Shown here: positions 10,066 through 19,610 of the stretch, one piece after another
How positions within the stretch are numbered: the stretch's first letter is position 1
Layout of the letters: every line of letters starts with the position of its first letter
Assembly (NCBI RefSeq): GCF_028292365.1
Contig: NZ_JAQGMM010000090.1
Span: 1-64,000, forward strand
Origin: Caballeronia sp.
GTDB lineage: Bacteria > Pseudomonadota > Gammaproteobacteria > Burkholderiales > Burkholderiaceae
Length of the DNA: 64,000 bases
Direction: 5' to 3'
Translations under genes and position numbers: made by a program
The notes under the pieces: model-generated
The model's database searches: none
Told to the model about the DNA's origin: nothing
What the model saw: only the letters and a program-made list of their open reading frames with translations

Positions 10066-11469
10066 ATGACGGGTTTCGGATTCGGGCAACGTGGGCGCAC
10101 GCTGGCGGCGGTCGGCAAGATCGCCGAACATGCGGGCAAGCTGGGTATCGAGATTTGCGATGTATCGGGGCACGTCGAGGAAGTGGCGGCCCGCGCTACG
10201 CGTCAGACGGATCTGTGCCACGGTTTGCAGCGTTCCGCCATGTCGACCATGGAGGGCAACCAGCGGATTGCCGCGGCGGCGCGTCAGATGCGTATCGTGG
10301 CAGATCAGGCCGCGTCCGACGTCAGCCAGTCGCAGGAGACGGTCAGGGTGTCGCTGGCAGACATCCATAATCTGGTGGACAGCGTCTCGGTAATGGCGGC
10401 GGAGATCGCGACCTTGCGAGAATCATTAAGCGACGTCAGCAAGATCTCGGAAGAAATTTCGATCATCGCGCGCCAGACCAATCTGCTGGCGTTGAATGCC
10501 GCGATAGAAGCGGCCCGCGCGGGTGAGTCCGGCAAAAGCTTTGCCGTGGTCGCCTCTGAAGTGAAGGCGTTGTCGGCCAAGACCGCGCAGGCTACATCGG
10601 AGATCGGGACAACACTCACCAGGCTGTCGGGTCAGGCCGACCTGTTGATGGCTGAAGGTTCAGCCAGCGCGGCACGTGCACAGCGCGTCAAGGAGGGCAC
10701 GCATGCTATTGGCGAGGTTGTGTCGGCGACAGGGAAAGCGATTACAGAGTTAAGTGTTGAAGCGGAGCAAATCGCTTCGCAAACCGAGGCAATCGACCAG
10801 CAATGCAGCGGACTCGCGTCCCAGGTCTCCGAGATGGTCGGAGGCGTCGAGCAGTCAAGCGGCAGCTTCACGAAGGCGCGCGATCAGTTGAGCAAGTTGT
10901 TGAGCGTGTCCGAAACCTTGATCGAGCTGACGGCGGAAGCGGGCATAGCGACGCCCGACACACGGTTTATAGACGCGGTCACGACGGCCGCGCAGAAGAT
11001 TGGCCGGGCATTCGAGCATGCCATTTCGCGCGGCGAGATCTCGGCTGCGGACCTGTTCGATCATGCATATCATCCGATTGCTGGTACCAATCCCGAGCAA
11101 TTCACGACCCGCTATATTCAGCTTGCCGATCGTATCCTGCCGGCAATACAGGAGCCCTTGCTCGCGCTGGATAAGCGCGTGGTGTTTTGCGCAGCAGTAG
11201 ATACCAAGGGCTACTTACCCACGCACAACAAGAAGTTTTCACAACCGCAAGGCTCTGATCCTGCCTGGAACGCGGCCCATTCGCGTAACCGGCGCATCTT
11301 CAACGACCGCACGGGCCTGGCTTCGGGGTCCCACACCAAGCCGTTCCTGTTGCAGACATACCGACGCGACATGGGCGCGGGGGAATATGCGCTGATGAAA
11401 GACGTGTCCGCGCCGATCATGGTCGCAGGCCGTCATTGGGGCGGATTGCGACTCGCCTATAGCGTCTGA
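10066..11469 (+). CDS. methyl-accepting chemotaxis protein lacking TM segments, with C-terminal sensor-like domain
   Basis: [51 protein letters not shown] signalling hairpin; C-terminal [25 protein letters not shown]...[20 protein letters not shown]; start uncertain (alternatives upstream in same ORF). Confidence 0.87.
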   Translation: MTGFGFGQRGRTLAAVGKIAEHAGKLGIEICDVSGHVEEVAARATRQTDLCHGLQRSAMSTMEGNQRIAAAARQMRIVADQAASDVSQSQETVRVSLADIHNLVDSVSVMAAEIATLRESLSDVSKISEEISIIARQTNLLALNAAIEAARAGESGKSFAVVASEVKALSAKTAQATSEIGTTLTRLSGQADLLMAEGSASAARAQRVKEGTHAIGEVVSATGKAITELSVEAEQIASQTEAIDQQCSGLASQVSEMVGGVEQSSGSFTKARDQLSKLLSVSETLIELTAEAGIATPDTRFIDAVTTAAQKIGRAFEHAISRGEISAADLFDHAYHPIAGTNPEQFTTRYIQLADRILPAIQEPLLALDKRVVFCAAVDTKGYLPTHNKKFSQPQGSDPAWNAAHSRNRRIFNDRTGLASGSHTKPFLLQTYRRDMGAGEYALMKDVSAPIMVAGRHWGGLRLAYSV

Positions 11470-11494
11470 TAGTCATGGCGCTTTACTGCGCGGC

Positions 11495-11515
11495 CTCTCG
11501 CTGCCAATGCGAGAG
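11495..11515 (+). terminator. weak hairpin CTCTCGC-tgccaat-GCGAGAG downstream of MCP
   Basis: 7-bp perfect stem followed by CCGGATTTTAA. Confidence 0.35.
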
Positions 11516-11529
11516 CCGGATTTTAATAC

Positions 11530-11775
11530 TTAGCCATGCGAATAAAGTGTGGCGTCCAGATACGCTAGCTGGCCGTCCTGCTCCGCATGGACGAGCTCTT
11601 GATAGACCTCTGCACGTGTCTTCGGTGCGACGGCCTGTCCATACGGTGGAACCCATTGGCCGGCGGCCTGGATTGCCGTTTGGCCTGTCTGCGTCGACGG
11701 GGCCGTCTGTGCTGCGAATGCGGAACCGGTGGCCAGCAATCCTGCAATGGCGAGGGCGATCATTGGGGTCTTCAT
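11530..11775 (-). CDS. DUF4148-type small secreted protein
   Basis: 81 aa with signal peptide MKTPMIALAIAGLLATGSAFA and KTRAEVYQELVHAEQDGQL motif typical of DUF4148 proteins. Confidence 0.78.
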   Translation of the reverse strand: MKTPMIALAIAGLLATGSAFAAQTAPSTQTGQTAIQAAGQWVPPYGQAVAPKTRAEVYQELVHAEQDGQLAYLDATLYSHG

Positions 11776-11904
11776 GGTGTGCTCCTGGAACGAGGGTTGG
11801 CGGGTTACCGGACCTGCGATGAACCGTCGTTGTTGTCCGGTTCATGCAGATTAGCGACCCAGCCCTATCCCGAAAGCGGCGTATTCATGAAGTTTTATTT
11901 AGGC

Positions 11905-12579
11905 CTAAGGTCTTGCAGCCACTTCATCCAGATGCAACAGCAAGTCAGCCGGGTCTTCATACACGCGCAGCGCGCCGGCCCGCTCCAGCTCATCCATCCC
12001 GTATCCGCCCGACAACAGCCCCACGCCGAGCGCGCGGCAGCGTCTCGCGGCGAGCATGTCCCAGATGCTGTCGCCCACCACGACGGTATGCTCGATCGAC
12101 ACGCCCAGACGCGACGCCGCTGCAATGAAGAGGTCGGGGTCCGGCTTGGCGTACTTCACGTCGTCGCGTGTGACGACCACCGACTTGGCCGGATCGACTC
12201 CGAGCGCTTCAAGATTCACGGCCGCCGTCTCCATGCGGCCGCTGGTCGCGATGGCCCAGCGCGTGCCCGCGTCGGTGAGCGCGGCAAGCAACTCGCGTGC
12301 GCCGGGCAACGGGCAAACCTGCGCACGCAGCCGCTGGTAAGCGTCGGCATGAGTGCGGCGCAAACGCTCCACGCGTTCGGGACTGATATCCCCGTGCGTT
12401 TCGCGCAGCAACTGGTTCGTGAAGAGGCCGCCGCTCATGCCGATCTTGCGATGAATGCGCCAGACCGACAGCTCGATTCCTTCTGCGTCCAGCGCCTCTT
12501 TCCATGCAAGAACATGCTGGTACACGCTGTCGACCAGCGTTCCGTCGAGGTCGAAGAGGAATGAAGTTTCGATTCGCAT
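11905..12579 (-). CDS. HAD-family hydrolase (phosphatase)
   Basis: FLFDLDGTLVDSVYQHVLAWKEAL...AIATSGR...KPDPDLFIAA...VVVGDSIWDMLAARRC. Confidence 0.92.
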   Translation of the reverse strand: MRIETSFLFDLDGTLVDSVYQHVLAWKEALDAEGIELSVWRIHRKIGMSGGLFTNQLLRETHGDISPERVERLRRTHADAYQRLRAQVCPLPGARELLAALTDAGTRWAIATSGRMETAAVNLEALGVDPAKSVVVTRDDVKYAKPDPDLFIAAASRLGVSIEHTVVVGDSIWDMLAARRCRALGVGLLSGGYGMDELERAGALRVYEDPADLLLHLDEVAARP

Positions 12580-12702
12580 GATGGGATCCTTTGGCAGTAG
12601 GTTCGTTGGCGTCAAGTTAGGCGGCGTGATGAGCTTTACGATAGCGTACGCCTGATCTTGTCGCTGATGCGGCGTACGCGTCGCGCTTCATCGATAGCGG
12701 CC

Positions 12703-13434
12703 CTAAACGCTGATAGCCGCCGCTGCCTTCGCAACGGCTTTTCCCCATTTATCGAGGCGTTTGGGTTCGTAGCGGGATTCGGGCATGGAGATGCAGATGC
12801 TGCCAACCGGTGCGCCGTCCGAATCGATGATGGCCGCACCAATAGCGCACACCGCGCGTCGATATTGCGACAGGTTGATCGAATATCCGCGCTTGCGGAT
12901 GCGCTCGAGTTCGAGTCGTATCTCGGCGGGGTCGCACGGCGTGGTGTCGCTGAATTTCGGCAGGTCGCGGCCCAGGATTTCTTCCACCTCGGCCTCGCTC
13001 ATGTACGCGAGCACGGCGAGGCCCGTTGCCGTCGCGTGGAACGGGCTGAGGTCGCCAATAGGACTGAAAGTGCGTACCGTCTGCGTGCAATCCGCGCGAT
13101 CGATGAGCACCATCGACTTGGTGCTGTCCGGGATCGACAGGTGAATGGTCTCGTTGGTCAGCTCCCGCAGTTCGCGCATTGGCTCGCGCGCAGCGGCATA
13201 CAGTGCGCCGCCGCGAAGCGCCGCAGGGCGTACGCCGAGAATCCGCGCGCCCACTTCCCAGCGCGTCAGGTCGCCGCCGGTCTGGCGCAGCCAGCCGGCT
13301 TCGAGAAAGGTCATCAGCACGCGCTGGACGCTGGATTTCGGCATGTCCAGCAAACGCGCCAGCACACCCACGCTGACCGGCTGGTGCTGCGATACCGCTT
13401 CCAGGATCTCCAGGCTCTTCAACAAACTGTTCAT
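12703..13434 (-). CDS. IclR-family transcriptional regulator
   Basis: MNSLLKSLEILEAVSQHQPVSVGVLARLLDMPKSSVQRVLMTFLEAGWL HTH plus IclR effector domain; start trimmed to 13434. Confidence 0.9.
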   Translation of the reverse strand: MNSLLKSLEILEAVSQHQPVSVGVLARLLDMPKSSVQRVLMTFLEAGWLRQTGGDLTRWEVGARILGVRPAALRGGALYAAAREPMRELRELTNETIHLSIPDSTKSMVLIDRADCTQTVRTFSPIGDLSPFHATATGLAVLAYMSEAEVEEILGRDLPKFSDTTPCDPAEIRLELERIRKRGYSINLSQYRRAVCAIGAAIIDSDGAPVGSICISMPESRYEPKRLDKWGKAVAKAAAAISV

Positions 13435-13605
13435 GCATTCCTCCGGTGTTTTGCGGCCGCAGGAAGAGCGCACGCTCGTCCCCACGCGTCGTCGTTCCTT
13501 GCGCCGCGAAAAAGCGCGTGTTACTTTGCACCTGTTGAATATGGAACAGCGTGCCGTATTGTGGCACGGCAATAACAATCAGGGAATCCCGAAAACACTC
13601 TCGCG

Positions 13606-14499
13606 ATGAAATTTCCTCTTCATGCGCCTGCGCAATTGCAGGTAGTTGTCGCTAACGGCGCCCTGATTCCCCGGTTGGGTCTGGGCACATGGCAATCCAC
13701 CCACGATGAAGGCGTCCGTGCCGTGCGCGCGGCGCTCGACGCCGGGTACCGGCATATCGACACGGCCGCCCGCTACGAGAACGAGCAGGCGGTCGGCCAG
13801 GCACTCGCCGCCTGCGGCGTGCCGCGCAACGATGTGTTTGTCACCACCAAAGTCTGGCATACCGAGCTGCGCGCGGCCGACTTTCGCGGCGCGGCAGAAG
13901 CGAGCGTCGCGCGGCTAGGACTCGATCACGTCGATCTGCTGCTCGTGCACTGGCCCAATCCGAAAATCCCACTGGAAGAGACGATCGGTGCGCTCAACGA
14001 CGCGCAACGGCGTGGCTTGACGCGTCATATCGGCGTATCGAATTTTCCGGTGGCGCTGCTCGATCGTGCAGTGGCGCTCTCGCCGTTGCCGCTGGTCGCG
14101 AACCAGTGCGAATACCATCCGTATCTCGACCAGACCAAGCTGCTCGCTGCCTGTTCGCGGCATGGCATGGCCCTCATCTCGCACTCACCGCTTGGCAGCG
14201 GCAAGCTGCTTGCGGACCCAGTGATCGCGGACATCGCGCGTCAGCATGACAAGCAACCTGCGCAGATCATCTTGCGCTGGCTGATCCAGCAGCCCGGGGT
14301 CGCGGCAATTCCGAAGTCGTCGAATCCGGTGCGCATAGGGGAAAACCTCGCGGTATTCGATTTCAAACTCGATGCCGCGTCGATGGCTCGCATCAGCGCG
14401 CTCGCCCGTGCCGATGGCCGCGTGAGCAAGCCGGCGTGGCATCCGGAATGGGACATCGCGGACTCCTCGCACCCCTCTTCACCCGCGGTGCAGCCATGA
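13606..14499 (+). CDS. aldo/keto reductase
   Basis: GLGTWQSTHDEGVRAVRAALDAGYRHIDTAARYENEQAVGQAL, LLLVHWPNP, IPKSSNPVRIGENL. Confidence 0.93.
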   Translation: MKFPLHAPAQLQVVVANGALIPRLGLGTWQSTHDEGVRAVRAALDAGYRHIDTAARYENEQAVGQALAACGVPRNDVFVTTKVWHTELRAADFRGAAEASVARLGLDHVDLLLVHWPNPKIPLEETIGALNDAQRRGLTRHIGVSNFPVALLDRAVALSPLPLVANQCEYHPYLDQTKLLAACSRHGMALISHSPLGSGKLLADPVIADIARQHDKQPAQIILRWLIQQPGVAAIPKSSNPVRIGENLAVFDFKLDAASMARISALARADGRVSKPAWHPEWDIADSSHPSSPAVQP

Positions 14500-15923
14500 A
14501 CCCGATCGACAGCATCATGAACCCCTCATCCGTCTCGCTGAGTGATGCGATCTTCGCAACAGACCGGCGCCACTTCATGCATCCCGGAACGCATGCGTCC
14601 GAGCATGCTTCCGGTGAGCTGGAAGGGCGCCTGATGAGGCGTGCGTCGGGGATACGCATAGAGGATCACGCGGGCCGTTCCTATATCGATGCATTCGCCG
14701 GGCTGTATTGCGTGAACATCGGTTATGGACGCGAGGAGATGGCCGAGGCGATGGCGGCCCAGAGCCGCAAGCTGTCGTTCTATCACACGTATGCAGGCTT
14801 CTCGAACGACCCTGCTGTCGAACTGTCGCGCCGGCTGATCGAGGACTGGTCGCCGCCGGGAATGAAGAAGGTGTTCTATGGCATGTCCGGCTCGGACGCC
14901 AACGAGACACAGATCAAGCTGGTCTGGTACTACAACAATGTGCTCGGGCGGCCGCGCAAGAAGAAGATCATCGCGAGGCATCGCAGCTATCACGGTTCGG
15001 GTATTGCAACCGGCAGCCTCACGGGACAAGCGAAGTTTCACGCGGCTTTCGACTTGCCCTTGCCGCAAGTGCTGCACACGGCGTGTCCCGACTTCTATCG
15101 CGACGCCCGGCCAGGCGACAGCGAAAGCGCATTCGTGGCGGATTGCGTCGAGCTGCTTGAACGGTTGATAGAAAGCGAAGGGGCGGACACCATCGCCGCA
15201 TTTTTTGGCGAACCGGTCATGGGCTCGGGCGGCATCCTGCCACCGCCGGCCGGCTACTGGCCAGCCATCCAGGCCGTGCTGAAGCGGCATGACATCCTGT
15301 TCGTCGCCGATGAAGTCGTCTGCGGTTTCGGGCGCCTTGGTTCGCGCAACGGCTCCGAGCACTACGGTATTGAACCGGATCTGGTTTCGGTCGCGAAAGG
15401 TCTCACGAGCGGGTACTTGCCGCTGTCCGGCGTGATTGTCGGGGAGCGGGTGTGGGACGTGATCGAGCGCGGCTCGCGGGAGCAAGGTGCAATGAGCCAC
15501 GGCTGGACTTACTCGGGCCATCCGGTGTGTGCCGCCGTGGCGCTGACGAACCTTGACATCCTCGAGCGCGAGCAACTGACGCGCAATGCCGCTGACGTCG
15601 GCGCGTATTTGCAACAGCGCCTGCACGCCGCATTCGATGATCACCCGCTCGTCGGGAATGTACGAGGCGAGGGGATGCTGGCGGCGCTTGAGCTAATGGC
15701 CGACAAGACCGGACGCACACCGTTTGTGCCTGCTCTCAAGGTCAGCAACCGGGTCGCGCAGGCGGCACTTGCGCGTGGCCTGATCGTTCGTCCGCTTGGC
15801 ATTAACGACATCATTGGATTTGCGCCGCCGCTGGTCGCCACGCGAGCGGATATCGACGAAATTGTTGGCATTGCACAGCAGGCACTGCATGCAGTGAGCG
15901 AGGATTTGCCCGTGTCCGGCTGA
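14496..15923 (+). CDS. class III PLP-dependent aminotransferase (omega-amino acid/putrescine-pyruvate type)
   Basis: SGSDANETQIKLVWYYNN...FVADEVVCGFGRLGS...VAKGLTSGYLPLSGVIVG; ATGA overlap with AKR stop. Confidence 0.92.
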   Translation: MNPIDSIMNPSSVSLSDAIFATDRRHFMHPGTHASEHASGELEGRLMRRASGIRIEDHAGRSYIDAFAGLYCVNIGYGREEMAEAMAAQSRKLSFYHTYAGFSNDPAVELSRRLIEDWSPPGMKKVFYGMSGSDANETQIKLVWYYNNVLGRPRKKKIIARHRSYHGSGIATGSLTGQAKFHAAFDLPLPQVLHTACPDFYRDARPGDSESAFVADCVELLERLIESEGADTIAAFFGEPVMGSGGILPPPAGYWPAIQAVLKRHDILFVADEVVCGFGRLGSRNGSEHYGIEPDLVSVAKGLTSGYLPLSGVIVGERVWDVIERGSREQGAMSHGWTYSGHPVCAAVALTNLDILEREQLTRNAADVGAYLQQRLHAAFDDHPLVGNVRGEGMLAALELMADKTGRTPFVPALKVSNRVAQAALARGLIVRPLGINDIIGFAPPLVATRADIDEIVGIAQQALHAVSEDLPVSG

Positions 15924-16007
15924 TTGCTTCACGACCAGTAGCAACGCACTGAAGTCACGGTGTGTCGTAGTCCTATTATTTACCGCCATCACACCAAGGT
16001 CCTTATT

Positions 16008-17387
16008 GTGTCGACGCGCAGCCAAGTGTTTTCATCCGATTTCACCGATACCCCATATTGGTGGAAAGACTGGCGTCCTCACGACGACCTGATGTCCGAG
16101 GTGCCGAGCGAAGTCGACGTGGCGATCGTCGGCGCGGGTTATGCGGGGTTGTCGTGCGCGCTCGAATTCGCGAAGCATGGCTTGAGCGTGACCGTCCTCG
16201 AAGCTGACGTGCCCGGCATCGGTGCGAGCACGCTGAGCGGCGGACAGGTGTCGGGAGGCGTGAACGTAGGCAAGGCCCCCTCGGGCAAGAAGCTGGACAA
16301 CGCCGTATCGGAACAACACCAGCAAGCGCTGCTGCGTGAAGCCGCGGCTTCCTACGGCGTGTTCGAAAGCATCCTCAGGGACAACGCAATCGAATGCGCT
16401 TATCTGAAGGCGGGCCGCATCAACGCAATGTGGACCGACGCGCACCTGGCCGCGTGGAAGAAGCGCATCGTGAACCTGAACGCGTACGCGTCGGCGGATG
16501 CAAGAATTCTCTCGCGCGACGAACTGCGCAGCGAACTGGCCAGCGATATTTACGCGGGCGGCGTATTGATTGAGCGCGCGGGACAAGTCCACCCGTCGAA
16601 GATGTTCGCCGGGCTGCTCGCCGCCGCTCGCGGCGCGGGTGCCACGGTGTGCAGCAAGGCCCCGGTCAAGAGCGTTGCGCGTTCAGGGGCGGGGTATCGC
16701 GTGGAGACCGCGCGAGGAACGCTCGCGAGCCGGCACGTGGTGATCTGCACCAATGGTTACACGGGCGAATCGATGCCGGATCTCAAACGCCGCGTGGTGC
16801 CCGTCGTGTCGCATCAGATCGCGACCGAAGAGCTTCCCGCCGATTTGCAGGCATCGCTGATTCCAAAGCGTCGCGGTATCTCGGAGACGCGCCGCGTGGT
16901 CAATTACTACCGCTATTCGCCCGACGGCAAGCGTTTTCTCTTCGGTGGCCGCGCGCGTTTTTATAACCTGGACCGGCGCCAGTCGGGTGCGATCCTGCAT
17001 GCGCAAATGGTTGAGCGCTTTCCGCAGATGGCCGACGTAAAAGTAGCTCACAGCTGGGGCGGCACTGTGGCGCTCACACTCGATTTCCTGCCGCATCTGG
17101 GCCGCACCGCCGACGGTATCCACTACGCACTCGGTTGCAACGGTAGCGGCGTGGTGATGATGACCTACCTCGGCTACAAGCTCGCTCGCCTGATTATCGA
17201 AGGGCAAGCGCCCGAGAGCAGCGCCTATGGCACGCCGATGCTCACGCACCCGCTTTATCGCGGCAAGCCGTGGTTCATGCCGGCGCTGGGGAGCTATTAC
17301 CAGATCCGCGATGTCATCGACAAGCGCAGACAGCACGCCTGTGAAGTGCGACACGCGCGTGGAGCCACGGGTCGCGACCAGGGATAA
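16008..17387 (+). CDS. FAD-dependent amine/amino-acid oxidase (DadA/PuuB-like)
   Basis: YWWKDWRP...VDVAIVGAGYAGLSCALEFAKHGLSVTVLEAD...GGRARFYNLDRRQ...HSWGGTVALTLDFLPHLGR. Confidence 0.88.
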   Translation: MSTRSQVFSSDFTDTPYWWKDWRPHDDLMSEVPSEVDVAIVGAGYAGLSCALEFAKHGLSVTVLEADVPGIGASTLSGGQVSGGVNVGKAPSGKKLDNAVSEQHQQALLREAAASYGVFESILRDNAIECAYLKAGRINAMWTDAHLAAWKKRIVNLNAYASADARILSRDELRSELASDIYAGGVLIERAGQVHPSKMFAGLLAAARGAGATVCSKAPVKSVARSGAGYRVETARGTLASRHVVICTNGYTGESMPDLKRRVVPVVSHQIATEELPADLQASLIPKRRGISETRRVVNYYRYSPDGKRFLFGGRARFYNLDRRQSGAILHAQMVERFPQMADVKVAHSWGGTVALTLDFLPHLGRTADGIHYALGCNGSGVVMMTYLGYKLARLIIEGQAPESSAYGTPMLTHPLYRGKPWFMPALGSYYQIRDVIDKRRQHACEVRHARGATGRDQG

Positions 17388-17547
17388 ATCGATCTGGGTG
17401 GAGTTCGAGCAGGTCTCCGGGCATTCACCCCAGTGGATAGAACAGTGGAACAAACAGATTGGCCGCTGACTGGCCTCGCGACGCGAGGCGGTCAAGTCAG
17501 CCGGCGCGTCCAGTCGTTCATCATTTTAGACAGGCAAGGACAACGCA

Positions 17548-19587
17548 ATGGGTTTGAGAATCGGAGTGGATATTGGCGGTTCGTTCACCGACTTCGCGGT
17601 GCTCGACGAAGCGACGCGAACAATACGGACCTTGAAGGTGTTTTCGCGGCCAGACAGCCCGGGGAGCGAAGTACTTGCCGGAATGGAAGGCCTGCGGGAG
17701 CGCTACGGCATCGAACCGCGAGAGGTGGTTTATTTCACGCACGGCACGACCGTCGGCGTGAACGCGGTAGTGCAACGCAAGGGGCTGAAACTCGGCCTTG
17801 TCACTACGCGCAACTTCGAGGACGTGCTGGACATTGCGCGCCTGAAGATTCCCGATATGTACCACCTGATGTCCAGCCGTCCCGTCCCGTTGATTCCGCG
17901 CGACCGGGTGTTCGGTGTGGTGGGCCGGCTGACGGCGGAGGGGGACGAAGAAACCCCCGTCGATGAGGCCAGCGTGCTCGACGCGGTCGGCGGCATGCAA
18001 GCGGCCGGGTGCGAGGGTGTTGTGGTGTCGTTGCTGCACTCGTATCGCAACCCGTCGCATGAGCAGCAGGTGAAGGCGATCATCCAGCGCGCGATGCCGG
18101 GTATGTTTGTCTCATGTTCGCATGAAGTCTGGCCGATCATCCGCGAATACGAACGCACCGTCACGGCGACCATTGGCGGTTATGTACAACCGCGCGTGTC
18201 GAATTACCTCACGAAGTTGCAGGCGGCGCTGGCGGAAAGCGGGATTGGCGCGGACCTGAAGGTCACCAAGTCGAATGGCGGCGTGATGAGCGCCGAGAAC
18301 GGCAAACAGAACTGCGTGCAGATGATCCTGTCGGGCACCGCGTCCGGTGTGATCGGCGCGGCGTATCTCGCGAAGCTCTGCAAGGTGAAGGACTGCATGA
18401 GTCTCGACATCGGCGGGACGACCGCGGACATTGCGTTGATCGTGGACGGCAAACCGCAATACGCGACGGGCGAATATATCGGCGAATTCCAGATCCATAT
18501 TCCGTCGGTCTCCGTGTCGTCGATCGGCGATGGCGGCGGCTCGATTGCCTGGGTCGACGAGTTCGGCGTGCTCAAGGTCGGACCCGAAAGCGCGGGGTCG
18601 AATCCGGGCCCGGTTTGCTACGGTCGCGGCGGCACGCGCCCGACGATCACCGACGCATTTGCCGCGATCGGCGTGCTCGGCAGCGCGGCGCTTGGCTATA
18701 ACGCGGTAAAGGTGGATGTCGACGCGGCGCTGCGTGCAATCGAACCGCTTGCGCAGCGGCTGGGACTCGATGTGTATAAGACGGCGGCGGCGATCATCGA
18801 GGTATCGATCTCGGGCATGTATGCAGGCGTGAGCCGCTTGAGTTCGCGCTTCGGCATCGACCCTCGGACTTTCTCGCTCATGCCTTTCGGCGGAGCGGGA
18901 CCGATGCTCGGCTGCTTCCTCGCCCGCGCGCTGAATGTGCGCAACCTGCTGGTCCCGACTACACCGGGCGTGCTGAGCGCACTCGGTGGTTTGATCGCGG
19001 ACACCAAGAACGATTTTGTTCGCACGACATACTATCCACTCGACCGTGCATCCGTCGAACGGCTCGGCCACGATCTGGTGCTGCTGGAGGCCGATGCGCG
19101 CGCCTGGGTGATCCGCGAGACCGGCACCGACGCAACGGCTGAACTCGTGGTCTCGGCTGATATGCGCTATCGCGGGCAATCGTTCGAGATCGACACGCCG
19201 CTCACCACCGACGCTATTGCCAACGGTGACATTGAAGGGATCGCGCAAGCGTTCCATCGCGAGCACGAACGCCTGTATGGCCACAGCGATGAAAAGTCCG
19301 CGATCCAGGTAGTTGCGCTCAGGCTCGTCATCACCGCGCCCACGCCCAAGCCCGAGATGCCAACTATCGCGGCGGGCGAGGGCGTGCCAAAAGCCGAATC
19401 AGAAATCGACGCCTACCTCGACGGCGCCTGGCGTCGCGTACCGCTCTACCGGCGCACGGCGCTGCTGGCGGGGCATCGATTCCCTGGTCCCGCGATCGTT
19501 GCCCAGGACGACACCACCACTTGCGTGCTGCCGGGTTTCAACGCCCGTGTGGACGAGTACGGCAATCTTTTTCTTGAAGCCGTTTGA
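17548..19587 (+). CDS. hyuA: hydantoinase/oxoprolinase family protein, HyuA subunit
   Basis: 679 aa; GVDIGGSFTDFAVLDE, VYFTHGTTVGVNAVVQRKG, SLDIGGTTADIALI, PFGGAGPMLGC. Confidence 0.93.
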   Translation: MGLRIGVDIGGSFTDFAVLDEATRTIRTLKVFSRPDSPGSEVLAGMEGLRERYGIEPREVVYFTHGTTVGVNAVVQRKGLKLGLVTTRNFEDVLDIARLKIPDMYHLMSSRPVPLIPRDRVFGVVGRLTAEGDEETPVDEASVLDAVGGMQAAGCEGVVVSLLHSYRNPSHEQQVKAIIQRAMPGMFVSCSHEVWPIIREYERTVTATIGGYVQPRVSNYLTKLQAALAESGIGADLKVTKSNGGVMSAENGKQNCVQMILSGTASGVIGAAYLAKLCKVKDCMSLDIGGTTADIALIVDGKPQYATGEYIGEFQIHIPSVSVSSIGDGGGSIAWVDEFGVLKVGPESAGSNPGPVCYGRGGTRPTITDAFAAIGVLGSAALGYNAVKVDVDAALRAIEPLAQRLGLDVYKTAAAIIEVSISGMYAGVSRLSSRFGIDPRTFSLMPFGGAGPMLGCFLARALNVRNLLVPTTPGVLSALGGLIADTKNDFVRTTYYPLDRASVERLGHDLVLLEADARAWVIRETGTDATAELVVSADMRYRGQSFEIDTPLTTDAIANGDIEGIAQAFHREHERLYGHSDEKSAIQVVALRLVITAPTPKPEMPTIAAGEGVPKAESEIDAYLDGAWRRVPLYRRTALLAGHRFPGPAIVAQDDTTTCVLPGFNARVDEYGNLFLEAV

Positions 19588-19610
19588 CTAGCTGACTTTG
19601 GATACGCAAC

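Noticed and set aside
11587-12564. 325-aa plus-strand ORF over DUF4148/HAD genes
   Set aside because: Opposes two clear genes and spans their intergenic region; composition not protein-like
14526-15644. 372-aa minus-strand ORF antisense to the class III aminotransferase
   Set aside because: Sense-strand product is unambiguous; antisense reading lacks any motif
18112-19284. 390-aa minus-strand ORF antisense to hyuA
   Set aside because: Low-complexity R/H/A-rich antisense artefact
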